The notes under the pieces: model-generated
The model's database searches: none
The model's input: only the letters and a program-made list of their open reading frames with translations
What the model was told of the DNA's origin: nothing
Assembly: GCA_002375495.1 (NCBI GenBank)
Contig: DFLU01000010.1
Span: forward strand, 298,331 to 362,330
DNA from: Flavobacteriaceae bacterium UBA3611
GTDB taxonomy: Bacteria > Bacteroidota > Bacteroidia > Flavobacteriales > Flavobacteriaceae
Length of the DNA: 64,000 nt
Reading direction: 5' to 3'
Program-made: the position numbers and the translations under genes
Shown: piece by piece, positions 1 through 8,689 of the stretch
Position numbering within the stretch: the first letter of the stretch is position 1
Layout of the letters: each line of letters begins with the position of its first letter

Positions 1-36
1 AACGGCTATTGCTAAATATAAAATGTTCTTTTTCAT
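1..36 (-). CDS. cusB: CusB-type RND periplasmic adaptor, N-terminal fragment (cut by window edge)
   Basis: Only the first 12 codons are present, reading MKKNILYLAIAV, which is the start of a signal sequence or N-terminal membrane anchor. The ATG lies on the minus strand at 36-34. In flavobacterial copper/silver efflux clusters the adaptor (membrane fusion protein) of the CusA pump often begins this way. The cusA and tolC partners are present upstream in this cluster but no adaptor gene lies between them. The identification therefore rests on context and a short N-terminus; any other exported protein could start like this. The sequence beyond position 1 would decide it. Confidence 0.45.
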   Translation of the reverse strand, partial: MKKNILYLAIAV

Positions 37-67
37 AATAACTACTATTTAATGTGCAGCACAATAT

Positions 68-144
68 GCGCTAGGGATTGCAGCGGCATCCTTTTTTGTG
101 TATTTCTACACAAAAAAGATACAGCGGAAAGCCCGCTCGAGCGC
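68..144. repeat. Composite hairpin between DUF305 gene and cusB
   Basis: A perfect 12-bp inverted repeat (91-102 and 107-118, 4-nt loop) forms the core. CAGCGG occurs on both sides as a direct repeat (81-86 and 122-127), and GCGC closes the outside (68-71 and 141-144). The element begins within a few bases of the DUF305 stop codon and ends about 30 bp before the cusB start. It has no clean T-run after the stem, so it is not a textbook terminator. It could be a 3'-end stabilising structure, an attenuator before cusB, or a dispersed palindromic element. Confidence 0.6.
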
Positions 145-145
145 C

Positions 146-637
146 CTAATCCTGATTTTCTAAACGTTCAATCATTTCTTTCATTTCGGCGATTTCTTTT
201 CGTTGCGCCTTTATAATTTCTTCAGCCAGTTTCTTGACTTCTGGATCATTAATCTCTGCTCGCTCACTAGTGAGGATTGCGATTGAGTGGTGAGGGATCA
301 TTGCTTTCATCCAGAGTATGTCACCTACTGTCGACTTTTGGTCGCGTACCAGTGCCAATGCACCTACAAAGAGAACGATGCTTCCCAAGACGATGGCGAT
401 ATTCTTCTTCTTATTTTGATACATACCACGCATTGCCACAAACATGATGATGGCCATAGCAGCGATACCCAAACAGACCATATAGAATCGTGTTAGGCTA
501 AACCATACGTGGTCCCATTCATACGTATTTAAATACATCGTAATGTACATGGCTATAAATGAGCAAGCTAGCATTGCCACAAAACGTGTGTAGTGATTTT
601 GTGATTTTTCTGAATTTGTGTGTTCGTTTGAATTCAT
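146..637 (-). CDS. DUF305-domain membrane protein of the copper cluster
   Basis: This 163-residue protein has three predicted membrane helices (about 19-37, 51-69 and 79-97) followed by a DUF305 (ferritin-like helical) segment. The family hallmark MIPHH is at residues 113-117, followed by a charged amphipathic helix to the C-terminus. DUF305 proteins often accompany copper or heavy-metal resistance genes; the His/Met-bearing helix may bind metal, but the biochemical role is not established. It is the last complete gene of the leftward copper cluster here, 25 bp after the PepSY gene. The ATG at 637 follows an A/T-rich leader. Confidence 0.85.
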   Translation of the reverse strand: MNSNEHTNSEKSQNHYTRFVAMLACSFIAMYITMYLNTYEWDHVWFSLTRFYMVCLGIAAMAIIMFVAMRGMYQNKKKNIAIVLGSIVLFVGALALVRDQKSTVGDILWMKAMIPHHSIAILTSERAEINDPEVKKLAEEIIKAQRKEIAEMKEMIERLENQD

Positions 638-662
638 AATTTTTGGATTTTTTTATTACTAA

Positions 663-1370
663 TTATTTAATTTTCTTTTTTAGTTTTCTGATTGATGGGG
701 AACTGATATACCATAAAACGAAACCGCTTAAGACGGTTATCAATCCCAAAAGTGAAAATGCCCTTAACAACAATGTGTTGAAATTATCCCTTCCCTGATA
801 ATCCATTGTATGAGTCATCCAAAGAAAATCAAACCAGCGCCAGTCTCTGTGTCTCACCGTTTGAAAAGCGCCATTTTCAACCGCCACATAGGCTTTTAAA
901 TTTTGTGGTGTCTCATACGAGATTTCATAAGCTGGAAGTGGGCGACCTCGATATTCGTGATGTGGCCCAACAGAATCGACTAATTGAATTTTTGCTATTT
1001 CTAAATCGTTCAACATATACCTATTTGCAACTTGTTGTGCCTCTTCTTTAGAAATTCCGTTTTTCATTTGTCCCGTTCTTGCGTTATAAAGCTGTGCATC
1101 ATTGATCCAATAATAAGGTTCATTTGCTATTTCCAGAAGTTCCAAGGATTGGATAGGTTCATTTGTAGTAAGTTGGGCTGTGCCGAGCAAATCATTAAAA
1201 GAGGTCTGCACAGGTGCCGCTTTCTTAAAATGATCACCGTGGATTTCGTCGATGTCCGTCCAGCTGAAATACATCCCGCTAATCGTCCACATCAGAAACT
1301 GAATACCTAAAAAGATACCCAAATAGCGGTGTGCTTTTCTAATCCATTTCGCTGTTTTTCTGTTCACCAT
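663..1370 (-). CDS. PepSY-domain membrane protein
   Basis: The 235-residue protein has an N-terminal membrane helix (about 18-36) after a basic start (KTAKWIRKAHRYLG), an extracytoplasmic middle with PepSY-like segments, and a second helix near 205-225 ending in a lysine-rich tail. This is the reduced two-helix version of PepSY-associated transmembrane proteins, which occur next to metal efflux and iron/copper reductase genes. The ATG (1370) lies 1 bp after the stop of the DUF2911 gene, so the two are surely co-transcribed and probably translationally coupled. No catalytic motif is evident. A helper role in metal handling at the inner membrane is inference from context. Confidence 0.8.
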   Translation of the reverse strand: MVNRKTAKWIRKAHRYLGIFLGIQFLMWTISGMYFSWTDIDEIHGDHFKKAAPVQTSFNDLLGTAQLTTNEPIQSLELLEIANEPYYWINDAQLYNARTGQMKNGISKEEAQQVANRYMLNDLEIAKIQLVDSVGPHHEYRGRPLPAYEISYETPQNLKAYVAVENGAFQTVRHRDWRWFDFLWMTHTMDYQGRDNFNTLLLRAFSLLGLITVLSGFVLWYISSPSIRKLKKKIK

Positions 1371-1371
1371 T

Positions 1372-1956
1372 TTACTTTATTTCAAAAGGAAATTCAATCG
1401 TGACTTTTTCCCAACTCATTGATATTGTTCCGGAAGTCTCAGTTGTTTTGTTTACGTTATACTCTAAATGTTCTTTAATTTCTTCGGAAATTTTAGGTGT
1501 CACTTTAAATCTTAATACATCATCTTTTTCATTATAGTCGTCCTTACCGTGTTGGTTCCAATTCCTGTTGAAAATGACAGTCCATTCTTCTTGATTCGGA
1601 ATTACAAAAAACCCGTATTTCCCGGCTTTCAATTCTTTACCATCAATTTCTAAATCCTTATTTGTTTCCAACCAAGTAGCCATATGGGCACCAGCCTGCC
1701 AGACTTGGTCGTAAGCCAACAATCCACCGAAAATAATTCTATCCCTTACGCCTGGCGACGAATAATCTATGTGAATATGAGCATCACCTATCATAGCCAT
1801 TGCCGATGTGTGTGGACTTAGGGTTTTTTTGTTCTCAGATTTAGGTTCACTCTGGGTATGATTGTGCTCTGTCTCTATTTCGGGATTGTTCTTTTCTTCG
1901 TTTTTACATCCGCTGACAGCAACTACCAATAGGATTATCAAAATTTTATATTTCAT
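1372..1956 (-). CDS. DUF2911 lipoprotein
   Basis: A 194-residue lipoprotein. The signal peptide ends in a lipobox (VSGC, Cys about 17), followed by an acidic, His-containing linker. The DUF2911 domain follows, with the family features DAHIHIDYSSPGVR and the WQAGAH motif. DUF2911 proteins are common in Bacteroidota and have no established biochemical function. It lies 19 bp downstream of the copper ATPase gene and 1 bp upstream of the PepSY gene, so it belongs to the same operon. The His/Met-rich DUF2911 core and its position suggest periplasmic metal handling, but this is inference only. Confidence 0.85.
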   Translation of the reverse strand: MKYKILIILLVVAVSGCKNEEKNNPEIETEHNHTQSEPKSENKKTLSPHTSAMAMIGDAHIHIDYSSPGVRDRIIFGGLLAYDQVWQAGAHMATWLETNKDLEIDGKELKAGKYGFFVIPNQEEWTVIFNRNWNQHGKDDYNEKDDVLRFKVTPKISEEIKEHLEYNVNKTTETSGTISMSWEKVTIEFPFEIK

Positions 1957-1975
1957 AAGTATTTAATTAGTTAGA

Positions 1976-4477
1976 TTATATGTTTTTACTTTTTAGACGT
2001 AATGAGTTGGCAATTACCGATACCGAACTGAAGCTCATCGCCAAAGCCGCAATCATTGGCGATAAGAGTATTCCAAAAAACGGATACAGTAGTCCTGCTG
2101 CAATAGGGATACCCAGCGTGTTATAAATCATTGCAAAAAAGAGGTTTTGTTTGATATTGCGCATTACTGCATCACTTAGATTTCTTGCCTTTACGATACC
2201 GTGTAAATCGCCTTTAACCAAGGTAATGGCTGCACTTTCAATGGCAACATCCGTACCTGTTCCCATTGCGATACCTACATCACTTTTAGCGAGTGCAGGT
2301 GCATCATTGATACCATCGCCTGCCATTGCAACCACCTTGCCTTGCTCTTGTAATTTCTCGACTTCCTGCAATTTGTTTTCTGGTAGCATACTTGCTTGAA
2401 AATCGGCAAGGTTAAGCTCATCTGCGACAGCTTGGGCGGTGTCGTGATTATCACCAGTAAGCATAATGACCGCAATTCCCTTATTCTGCAAATCCTTGAT
2501 AGCTTTTGCACTCGTTTCCTTGATTTTGTCGCCGATAACGACGTAGCCTACAACTTGACCTTCTACAGCGAGATAGGAAACCGTTTTCCCTTGTTTTTGG
2601 TAGGATTGTGCCTCGTTTTCCATAGCTTCGGTAAGTGTAGCATTTGCCTGTTCCATCATTTTGGCGTTACCTAAAGCCACTTCTTTATTGTTCACTTCAC
2701 CTTCAACGCCTTTTCCAGTTACTGCGTTAAATCCATCTGCTTTTAAAAACTCTGCGTTTTGTTCTTTTCCATATTTTACGGTGGCTTCCGCCAGCGGATG
2801 TTCACTTTGGCTGTTCAAGGAAACAATGTATTGTAGTACTTCGGTTTCGGGAAACCCCTTGTCAAAAGAACCCACTTTCTCAACTGTAGGTTTTCCTTCA
2901 GTTATCGTTCCGGTCTTATCGACAATGAGAGTATCTACCTTATCCATTTTTTCAAGGGCTTCGGCATTTTTGATAAGCACCCCATTTTGTGCGCCTTTAC
3001 CAACACCGACCATTACAGACATTGGTGTCGCAAGCCCCAAAGCACAGGGACAGGCAATAATCAATACGGCAATCGCATTGACCAAAGCATAAACGTAAGC
3101 GGGCTCTGGGCCCCAAATTGCCCAAACGGCAAATGTAACAACAGCGATTATAACAACGATTGGCACGAAATATCCCGAAACGGTATCGGCCAACTTTTGG
3201 ATGGGTGCACGGCTTCGACTGGCATCATTGACCATCTGTATAATCTGTGATAACAGGGTGTCAGACCCAACCTTTTCAGCTTTCATCAAAAAGGACTGAT
3301 TGCCATTGATAGTTCCGCTACTTACTTTATCATCTACTGATTTGTTTACAGGAATGGGTTCGCCTGTAATCATCGATTCATCGATGGAAGTTTCGCCTTC
3401 GGTAATAACGCCATCCACAGGAATCTTATCGCCCGGCTTTACACGCAGAATATCACCCAATTCAATTTCATCGATGGCCACTTCCTGTTCTTCGCCATCA
3501 ACTACCTTTACAGCCTTGTTAGGTGCCAATTTTAAAAGTTCCTTGACTGCGGAATTGGTCTTGCTATGCGCACGAGCTTCCAGAACCTGCCCAAGCAATA
3601 CCAAAGTTAGAATGACCGTTGCCGCTTCAAAATAGACGTGAACGGTACCTGCCTCGGTCTTGAATTGGTCTGGGAAAAAATTGGGAACGAGCATCCCGAA
3701 CACGCTGAACAGCCAAGCAACACCTGCACCGATACCGATAAGCGTAAACATATTTAAGTTCCACGTCTTTATACTGCGGTAGGCACGTTCAAAGAACATC
3801 CAAGTAGCGTAGAATACCACAGGTATGGAAAGTGCAAATTGAATCCAATTCCAATATTTTAATTCTAAAACATCATATAACGGATTGTTGGGCAGCATTT
3901 CGGACATTGCAATGATAAAAATGGGCAATGTGAAAGCGACCGCTATCCAGAACTTTTTAAGCAGTTTTTTATAGGTCTTTTCTTCTGCGGATAAATCGGG
4001 TTCCATAGGAACCAAATCCATCCCACAAATTGGACAGCTTCCCGGTTCATCCTTAATAATTTCGGGATGCATCGGACAGGTATATTGGATGTCGGAAGTA
4101 GCCGTTAGGTTCACTTCTTCAACCAAATCCATCCCGCAAACAGGACAATCGCCTGGTTTGTCATAGGTCTTGTCGCCCTCGCAATGCATCGGACAGTAAA
4201 ACGTTCCCGTTCCTTTACCTTTGGGTTTCTCTACTTTCTTCTTATCGTGGGTATGATGATGTTCCCCATTTTGATGGATGCTGTATTGCCTACCGTTCGT
4301 TTCAAGAGCCTCTTGAAATTTTTCGATGGGAATATGTGATTCCATTTCTATGGTCGCTTCGGCTTTTTCTAAATTGACAGTTGCATTGGTAACACCTTCA
4401 ACTTTAGAGAGCGTTTCTTCTACGTGCGTTCTACAACCATTACAGGTCATTCCGTGTATGTGATAGGTGTGTGTCAT
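1976..4477 (-). CDS. copA: Copper-exporting P1B-type ATPase (CopA)
   Basis: An 833-residue P1B-1 ATPase that exports Cu(I)/Ag(I) across the inner membrane using ATP. Domains in order: an HMA metal-binding domain (GMTCNGC, residues 9-15), a His-rich linker, and two short heavy-metal-binding zinc-ribbon-like modules (CPMH...CPVCGMDL and CPMHPEI...CPICGMDL, about 92-160). The membrane core follows, with the CPC transport motif (CPCALGLATP), phosphatase motif TGEP, phosphorylation site DKTGT, the HP locus (SEHPLAEA) and GDGINDAP. The duplicated heavy-metal-binding module is a common arrangement in Bacteroidota. It lies in the leftward copper cluster, 18 bp downstream of the NTF2-like gene and 19 bp upstream of the DUF2911 gene. 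Confidence 0.97.
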   Translation of the reverse strand: MTHTYHIHGMTCNGCRTHVEETLSKVEGVTNATVNLEKAEATIEMESHIPIEKFQEALETNGRQYSIHQNGEHHHTHDKKKVEKPKGKGTGTFYCPMHCEGDKTYDKPGDCPVCGMDLVEEVNLTATSDIQYTCPMHPEIIKDEPGSCPICGMDLVPMEPDLSAEEKTYKKLLKKFWIAVAFTLPIFIIAMSEMLPNNPLYDVLELKYWNWIQFALSIPVVFYATWMFFERAYRSIKTWNLNMFTLIGIGAGVAWLFSVFGMLVPNFFPDQFKTEAGTVHVYFEAATVILTLVLLGQVLEARAHSKTNSAVKELLKLAPNKAVKVVDGEEQEVAIDEIELGDILRVKPGDKIPVDGVITEGETSIDESMITGEPIPVNKSVDDKVSSGTINGNQSFLMKAEKVGSDTLLSQIIQMVNDASRSRAPIQKLADTVSGYFVPIVVIIAVVTFAVWAIWGPEPAYVYALVNAIAVLIIACPCALGLATPMSVMVGVGKGAQNGVLIKNAEALEKMDKVDTLIVDKTGTITEGKPTVEKVGSFDKGFPETEVLQYIVSLNSQSEHPLAEATVKYGKEQNAEFLKADGFNAVTGKGVEGEVNNKEVALGNAKMMEQANATLTEAMENEAQSYQKQGKTVSYLAVEGQVVGYVVIGDKIKETSAKAIKDLQNKGIAVIMLTGDNHDTAQAVADELNLADFQASMLPENKLQEVEKLQEQGKVVAMAGDGINDAPALAKSDVGIAMGTGTDVAIESAAITLVKGDLHGIVKARNLSDAVMRNIKQNLFFAMIYNTLGIPIAAGLLYPFFGILLSPMIAALAMSFSSVSVIANSLRLKSKNI

Positions 4478-4495
4478 TTTATGATTGGCTAAAAA

Positions 4496-4972
4496 TTATT
4501 TAACATTTCTGGATGATGAATGTGTTTTAACTATCTGCCATTTATCATCTATCTTCTTAAGGATAGAAGTCGCCACCCCTTTTTTCTTTATAGTTCGGGT
4601 ATTGCCATTATCATCGGGATTGAGAACTATGGTATAGACGTAAGTTTCGGTAGTAAATGCATAGGGCAAATCTACTTCTGCATCAATTTCATAATCTGAA
4701 AATTCAAACTTCTTGAAGTGTCCTAATTCTGGTCCCAAATGGTGTTCTATATAGTGCGCATAGGAACCCTCAACACCACCAGATTCAAAAACCTCAGAAT
4801 CTTCTGTAAATAAGTCAAAGGTACCTTCAGTTGTCAAGTTTTGTAACGCATCTTTGTAGGTTTTCATTACTTTAAGCACGGCTTGCTTTTCTGTGTTTAC
4901 ATCTTGTCCGAACACTTGGCTTGTTGCTATTATAATTAATGCGAATATTGTAGTTTTTCTAAGTGCATTCAT
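4496..4972 (-). CDS. Secreted NTF2-like (SnoaL/DUF4440-type) protein
   Basis: A 158-residue protein with a Sec signal peptide (cleavage near SQVFGQ, about residue 22) and a single NTF2-like fold domain, of the DUF4440/SnoaL type. The pattern is a helical start (AVLKVMKTYKDALQNL), then LFTEDSEVFESGG, then beta strands ending in WQIVKTHSSSR. Such domains can be enzymatic or binding modules and no specific activity can be assigned. It precedes the copper ATPase gene by 18 bp. A 134-bp gap with a hairpin separates it from the upstream gene, so it may begin a new transcription unit. Confidence 0.75.
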   Translation of the reverse strand: MNALRKTTIFALIIIATSQVFGQDVNTEKQAVLKVMKTYKDALQNLTTEGTFDLFTEDSEVFESGGVEGSYAHYIEHHLGPELGHFKKFEFSDYEIDAEVDLPYAFTTETYVYTIVLNPDDNGNTRTIKKKGVATSILKKIDDKWQIVKTHSSSRNVK

Positions 4973-5053
4973 CCTGTTTGTTTTTAAGGGTTTTTATTCA
5001 AATTCATTTATATCATTATTCATTTTTCTAATATTTTTTATTGTGCCTGACAA

Positions 5054-5095
5054 GGGAAGGGCTACTAACTAACCAACCATCAACTTGCCCTTCCC
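5054..5095 (-). terminator. Hairpin with GGTTGGTTAG motif in its loop
   Basis: A perfect 9-bp stem (5054-5062 and 5087-5095, GGGAAGGGC/GCCCTTCCC) encloses a 24-nt loop containing AACTAACCAACCA at 5067-5079. It lies 12 bp past the stop of the haem-binding-domain gene in the direction of transcription. There is no T-run, so intrinsic termination would be weak. The loop motif recurs beside three other hairpins in the window. Confidence 0.5.
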
Positions 5096-5106
5096 ATACC
5101 AGGACT

Positions 5107-5562
5107 TTATTCCAAACTGTCTTTTAACGCTGTCATATAATCTATTATCATCCTCTTATCTTCATCTGAAAGAATTGCATCCCTGTGAATGAGTGTATAA
5201 GAATCCAAAGGCATTTTATCTTCTTCAATTTGGCTTATGATAGACCGAAGTTTACTGTTCTTTCGCCGGTCTGAATATTCTGCCCATTCATTAAAATTAA
5301 GTTCGTCCTTACCTTCTTGTATGTGGTCTTCCAGATACCAAGCCGCAGGCTGTATCTTACTATACCACGGATAATCTGTATTATTACTGTGGCAATCGTA
5401 GCAAGAAACCTGCAACCGATTTTTTATCGTTGCAGGCACTTGATTTACTACCATAAAATCACTTTGTGGTACAGTATCGCTCTCGTTCAGGGTTATTGGA
5501 AAGAACTGAATCACTATCAATCCCACGAGGGAAAGCCACGCTATGATTTTTAAAAACTTCAA
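5107..5562 (-). CDS. Haem-binding-domain protein with CXXCH motif
   Basis: A 151-residue protein with an N-terminal hydrophobic anchor (about 4-22) and a Haem_bd-type domain. The motif CYDCHSNNTDYPWY contains a CXXCH site for covalent c-type haem and is typical of the family, as is the PAAW...DHIQEGK segment. It probably sits on the periplasmic side. The start codon is TTG (5562), directly abutting the TAA of the upstream DUF3347 gene, so translation is likely coupled. No in-frame ATG gives a complete anchor. Its place in a copper cluster suggests electron transfer or redox sensing linked to copper, but this is inference. Confidence 0.8.
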   Translation of the reverse strand: MKFLKIIAWLSLVGLIVIQFFPITLNESDTVPQSDFMVVNQVPATIKNRLQVSCYDCHSNNTDYPWYSKIQPAAWYLEDHIQEGKDELNFNEWAEYSDRRKNSKLRSIISQIEEDKMPLDSYTLIHRDAILSDEDKRMIIDYMTALKDSLE

Positions 5563-6159
5563 TTAGTTGATTTCTCGCTGTACTTTACCGCATTTCAACA
5601 TTTTGTCACCGAAATAGGGGTTTCTAATTTCTTCGTTCATACTAAGCCAAGCACCGCCTTTATTGTTATCATACATTGGGCAGAATTGCTCGTATATCTT
5701 CATCTCTGTTCCAGTAATGGCCACCATATCAGTCACGTCCTTGCTCAATATTTTGAAATGCTCACGTTGGTGTGCCATATCACTTTCTGAAATGTGTTCT
5801 GCGTGTTCAATTGCATCTTCCATAATATCCTTGAGATCCTGTTGTTCACTATCTGAATAGCTGGATGCATCAAAACTTCCTAAAGTACTTGCAAGCGTTG
5901 CGCCCAATTCTTTTGCCTTATCATTGTCATCGCCTACAAGAGCATCTTTCAAGTTGAAGTAATCTTTCAGGATTGCTTCTGCTTTTGCATCTTGGTTTTC
6001 ATTCATTGCCATATCGTCTTTGTCATCCATAGACTCTTGGTGCATCTCGTTGCTCATAGGTGCAGCAGGTTCATTTTTGCTTCCATCCTTGCAGGAAACC
6101 GTTAACACCATTATAGCAGCAAGTGCCATTGTACCTATTGTTCTTTTTACTGTTTTCAT
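5563..6159 (-). CDS. DUF3347 lipoprotein
   Basis: A 198-residue lipoprotein (lipobox VSC at about 21-23), then an acidic Met/Asp-rich linker and a DUF3347 domain. The domain shows the family helices (ILKDYFNLKDALVGDD) and the C-terminal CPMYDNNKGGAWLS and MLKCG segments. DUF3347 often occurs in, or next to, CusB-like adaptors and carries a CPM motif probably used for Cu(I) binding. A periplasmic copper chaperone or metal buffer is a reasonable inference. It is 30 bp downstream of the multicopper oxidase gene and abuts the haem-binding-domain gene. Confidence 0.85.
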   Translation of the reverse strand: MKTVKRTIGTMALAAIMVLTVSCKDGSKNEPAAPMSNEMHQESMDDKDDMAMNENQDAKAEAILKDYFNLKDALVGDDNDKAKELGATLASTLGSFDASSYSDSEQQDLKDIMEDAIEHAEHISESDMAHQREHFKILSKDVTDMVAITGTEMKIYEQFCPMYDNNKGGAWLSMNEEIRNPYFGDKMLKCGKVQREIN

Positions 6160-6189
6160 TTTTGTTATTTATTTAAGTTAATATTTGTT

Positions 6190-8619
6190 CTAAAATCTTA
6201 ATGAGAGTCCACCACCAGCGCCAAAACGGTTATCATAGCTTCCCATCAACGAGAAGTCACGGCTCAATACGTATTCAAGTCCAACTTGCCAAGTCGTTTC
6301 TTCTTCAAAATCCTGACCTTCGGGTAACTTGCCGTCCCAACCAAAGTCCATCTGGTATTCATACTCGCCATAAATTCCGAGACGTGGAAAAATCATAAAG
6401 CCCGTACTAAAACTTATCTGCGGACGCAGTTTGCTGTCAATCCTGAAATCGGAATTAATGAGCAATGGCATTAACCATCGTACACCAGCAATGGCAGTCG
6501 TATTTATCTCTTCAAGGCTGTCCTCACCTTCGTTCTCAACATTTACACCACCAAAAACTCGGAAGTAATCATTGAGATAGCGTTCGTATGTGAATTCGGC
6601 TTCCAAATTCTTGTTCCATCCATATTCGCCCCTTAGCGCAAATTGATTTCTGATATTTGTTGCAGTAGCGTATAGCTCGGTCATATGACTTGCAGCCGTG
6701 ATTTCGCCCCAAGTGAATATGTGGTCTGCTTCGTTGGTAAGGTTAGTAAGTGGGTAGCCTTCTAATCGTTCGTCACGAGGTGTATCGTAACTGAAAACCC
6801 TTGCCATACCGCTCATCATATGATAAAGGATGTGACAATGGAAAAACCAATCACCAGTTTCATCAGCGGCAAACTCAAATACGACTTTTTGCATTGGTGC
6901 CACGTTAACAGTATGCTTTAGTGGCGAATACTCACCGTTCTCGTTCAATACTCTAAAGAAGTGGCCGTGCAAGTGCATAGGGTGGTGCATCATCGTGAGA
7001 TTATTAAGTGTGATACGCACGACTTCGCCTTGTTTAATTTTAATTTTATCGGTTTCAGAAAGGGGCACACCGTTAATGGACCAGACGTAGCGGTTCATAT
7101 TTCCTGTAAGGTTAAAAAGCATTTCCTTTACAGGCTTATCATTCTCAAATACCGTTTTTTCAGGCGACCTTAAATAGTTATAGTTAAACTCGGGATTACC
7201 GCCAGTCTTCATATTATCGCCTACCACTTTATCCTTTGGCACCATATAACCCATTTTCATACCGTCCATCTTCATATCCTCATCCATTTTCATATTAGCT
7301 CTGCCTTTGTTCATCTTCATTTCTGATTTTGACATTTTCATATTATCATCCTTCATATCCATTTTTGAATGGTCCATTTTATTGTGTGCCATCTTAGTAG
7401 AATCCATTTCCATTTCACCCATTTTCATATTATCATCTTTCATAGACATACCACTCATCTGCATTCCGCCCATATCCATTTTGTACTTTTCCATTACTTG
7501 AATGGAATCGTTTTTTGAAGGATTGAATTTTGAAGCAGGGGCACCCATTTTCATACCCATAGACATCATTTGCTTCATATTCTGTATAAGATTAGGTTCT
7601 GGAACTACAGGTGCTTCCAGAACATTTCCAGTTCCAATAAATGCCGAAGCTTCGCCAGAACCATCCTGTGCCGTAGCTCTTACTTGAAGTTTTCCACTTT
7701 CTGGAATCGTCACTATAAAATCATAGGTTTCGGCAACACCTATCAAGGTTTTGTTATGGGGTACAGGAACCACATCAAGTCCATCGGCAGATATGAGCAT
7801 CGGGTCTTCGCCACCAAATGTGAGCCAGAAATATGACGCTGCGGCTGCGTTTACAAATCGAAGCCTCACGCGCTCGCCAGGCCGAAAGCTTGGATATTCC
7901 TGTGAAGTACCACCATTGATAAAAAACTTGTCAAAATAATTATCTGAAATAGCCATATCCGGCATTCGTTGCCAAGCCATTTTGAGCTTTGCACCTACTG
8001 CACCTTGGGCAATTAACTTATCCAGACTTTGAACCTGACCTTTTTTAATTAAATACCACTCATTGCCACGCTTCAAATTTTTAAGTTGAGATTGAGGATT
8101 TTCATCTACCCAATCCGAAAGCACTAAGACCAAATCTTTGTCATATTCTAAATCGGTTTCCTTTGGATTTATCTGTAATGAGCCATATACCCCACGTTGT
8201 TCCTGTAACCCAGTATGGGAATGATACCAATATGTACCCGATTGTTTCAATGCAAACTTGTACTGAAAGGTTTCCCCTGGACGGATAGGTGGTGTGGTCA
8301 AATACGGTACGCCATCGTGGAAATTAGGTAATATCATCCCGTGCCAATGTATCGATGTTTCTACATCCATTTTGTTGGTAACGTTAATAATGGCAAATTC
8401 ACCTTCATTAAACTCAAGATTGGGACCAGGTATTCCACCGTTTATGGTCATTGCCTGCACATCCTTGCCCGTAAAGTTTACGGTTTTATAATCTATAGTA
8501 AGGTCATAAATCCGTTCTGGCCAGTTGTCAACATTTTCTTCAGTTTCATTCGCTACCAATTGGGCTTTTGCACCAAAAGTGATAAGCATTGTTAGAAGTA
8601 ATGTGATTTTATATTTCAT
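6190..8619 (-). CDS. Multicopper oxidase with Met-rich insert and fused CopB-like C-terminus
   Basis: A periplasmic or outer-membrane-linked multicopper oxidase, probably oxidising Cu(I) to Cu(II). The ATG at 8619 is preferred (809 residues) because it starts a proper signal peptide (MKYKITLLLTMLITFGAKAQ); the longer frame adds 14 non-signal residues. Copper ligands are HWHG (91-94), HSH (133-135), HPMHLHGH (546-553) and HCHILYHMMSGM (594-605, including the T1 Cys and axial Met). A Met/Lys/Asp-rich segment at about 349-470 resembles copper-binding repeats of CopA/PcoA. After the oxidase, about 640-809 is a beta-rich region like the C-terminal domain of CopB/PcoB, so two proteins that are separate in Pseudomonas and E. 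coli are fused here. Confidence 0.93.
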   Translation of the reverse strand: MKYKITLLLTMLITFGAKAQLVANETEENVDNWPERIYDLTIDYKTVNFTGKDVQAMTINGGIPGPNLEFNEGEFAIINVTNKMDVETSIHWHGMILPNFHDGVPYLTTPPIRPGETFQYKFALKQSGTYWYHSHTGLQEQRGVYGSLQINPKETDLEYDKDLVLVLSDWVDENPQSQLKNLKRGNEWYLIKKGQVQSLDKLIAQGAVGAKLKMAWQRMPDMAISDNYFDKFFINGGTSQEYPSFRPGERVRLRFVNAAAASYFWLTFGGEDPMLISADGLDVVPVPHNKTLIGVAETYDFIVTIPESGKLQVRATAQDGSGEASAFIGTGNVLEAPVVPEPNLIQNMKQMMSMGMKMGAPASKFNPSKNDSIQVMEKYKMDMGGMQMSGMSMKDDNMKMGEMEMDSTKMAHNKMDHSKMDMKDDNMKMSKSEMKMNKGRANMKMDEDMKMDGMKMGYMVPKDKVVGDNMKTGGNPEFNYNYLRSPEKTVFENDKPVKEMLFNLTGNMNRYVWSINGVPLSETDKIKIKQGEVVRITLNNLTMMHHPMHLHGHFFRVLNENGEYSPLKHTVNVAPMQKVVFEFAADETGDWFFHCHILYHMMSGMARVFSYDTPRDERLEGYPLTNLTNEADHIFTWGEITAASHMTELYATATNIRNQFALRGEYGWNKNLEAEFTYERYLNDYFRVFGGVNVENEGEDSLEEINTTAIAGVRWLMPLLINSDFRIDSKLRPQISFSTGFMIFPRLGIYGEYEYQMDFGWDGKLPEGQDFEEETTWQVGLEYVLSRDFSLMGSYDNRFGAGGGLSLRF

Positions 8620-8689
8620 AGTTCTTAATTTTATTTGGATAAAATTACTGCTGTAAATCAACAGCTTGTGTCATAATTATGGTTGTTAT

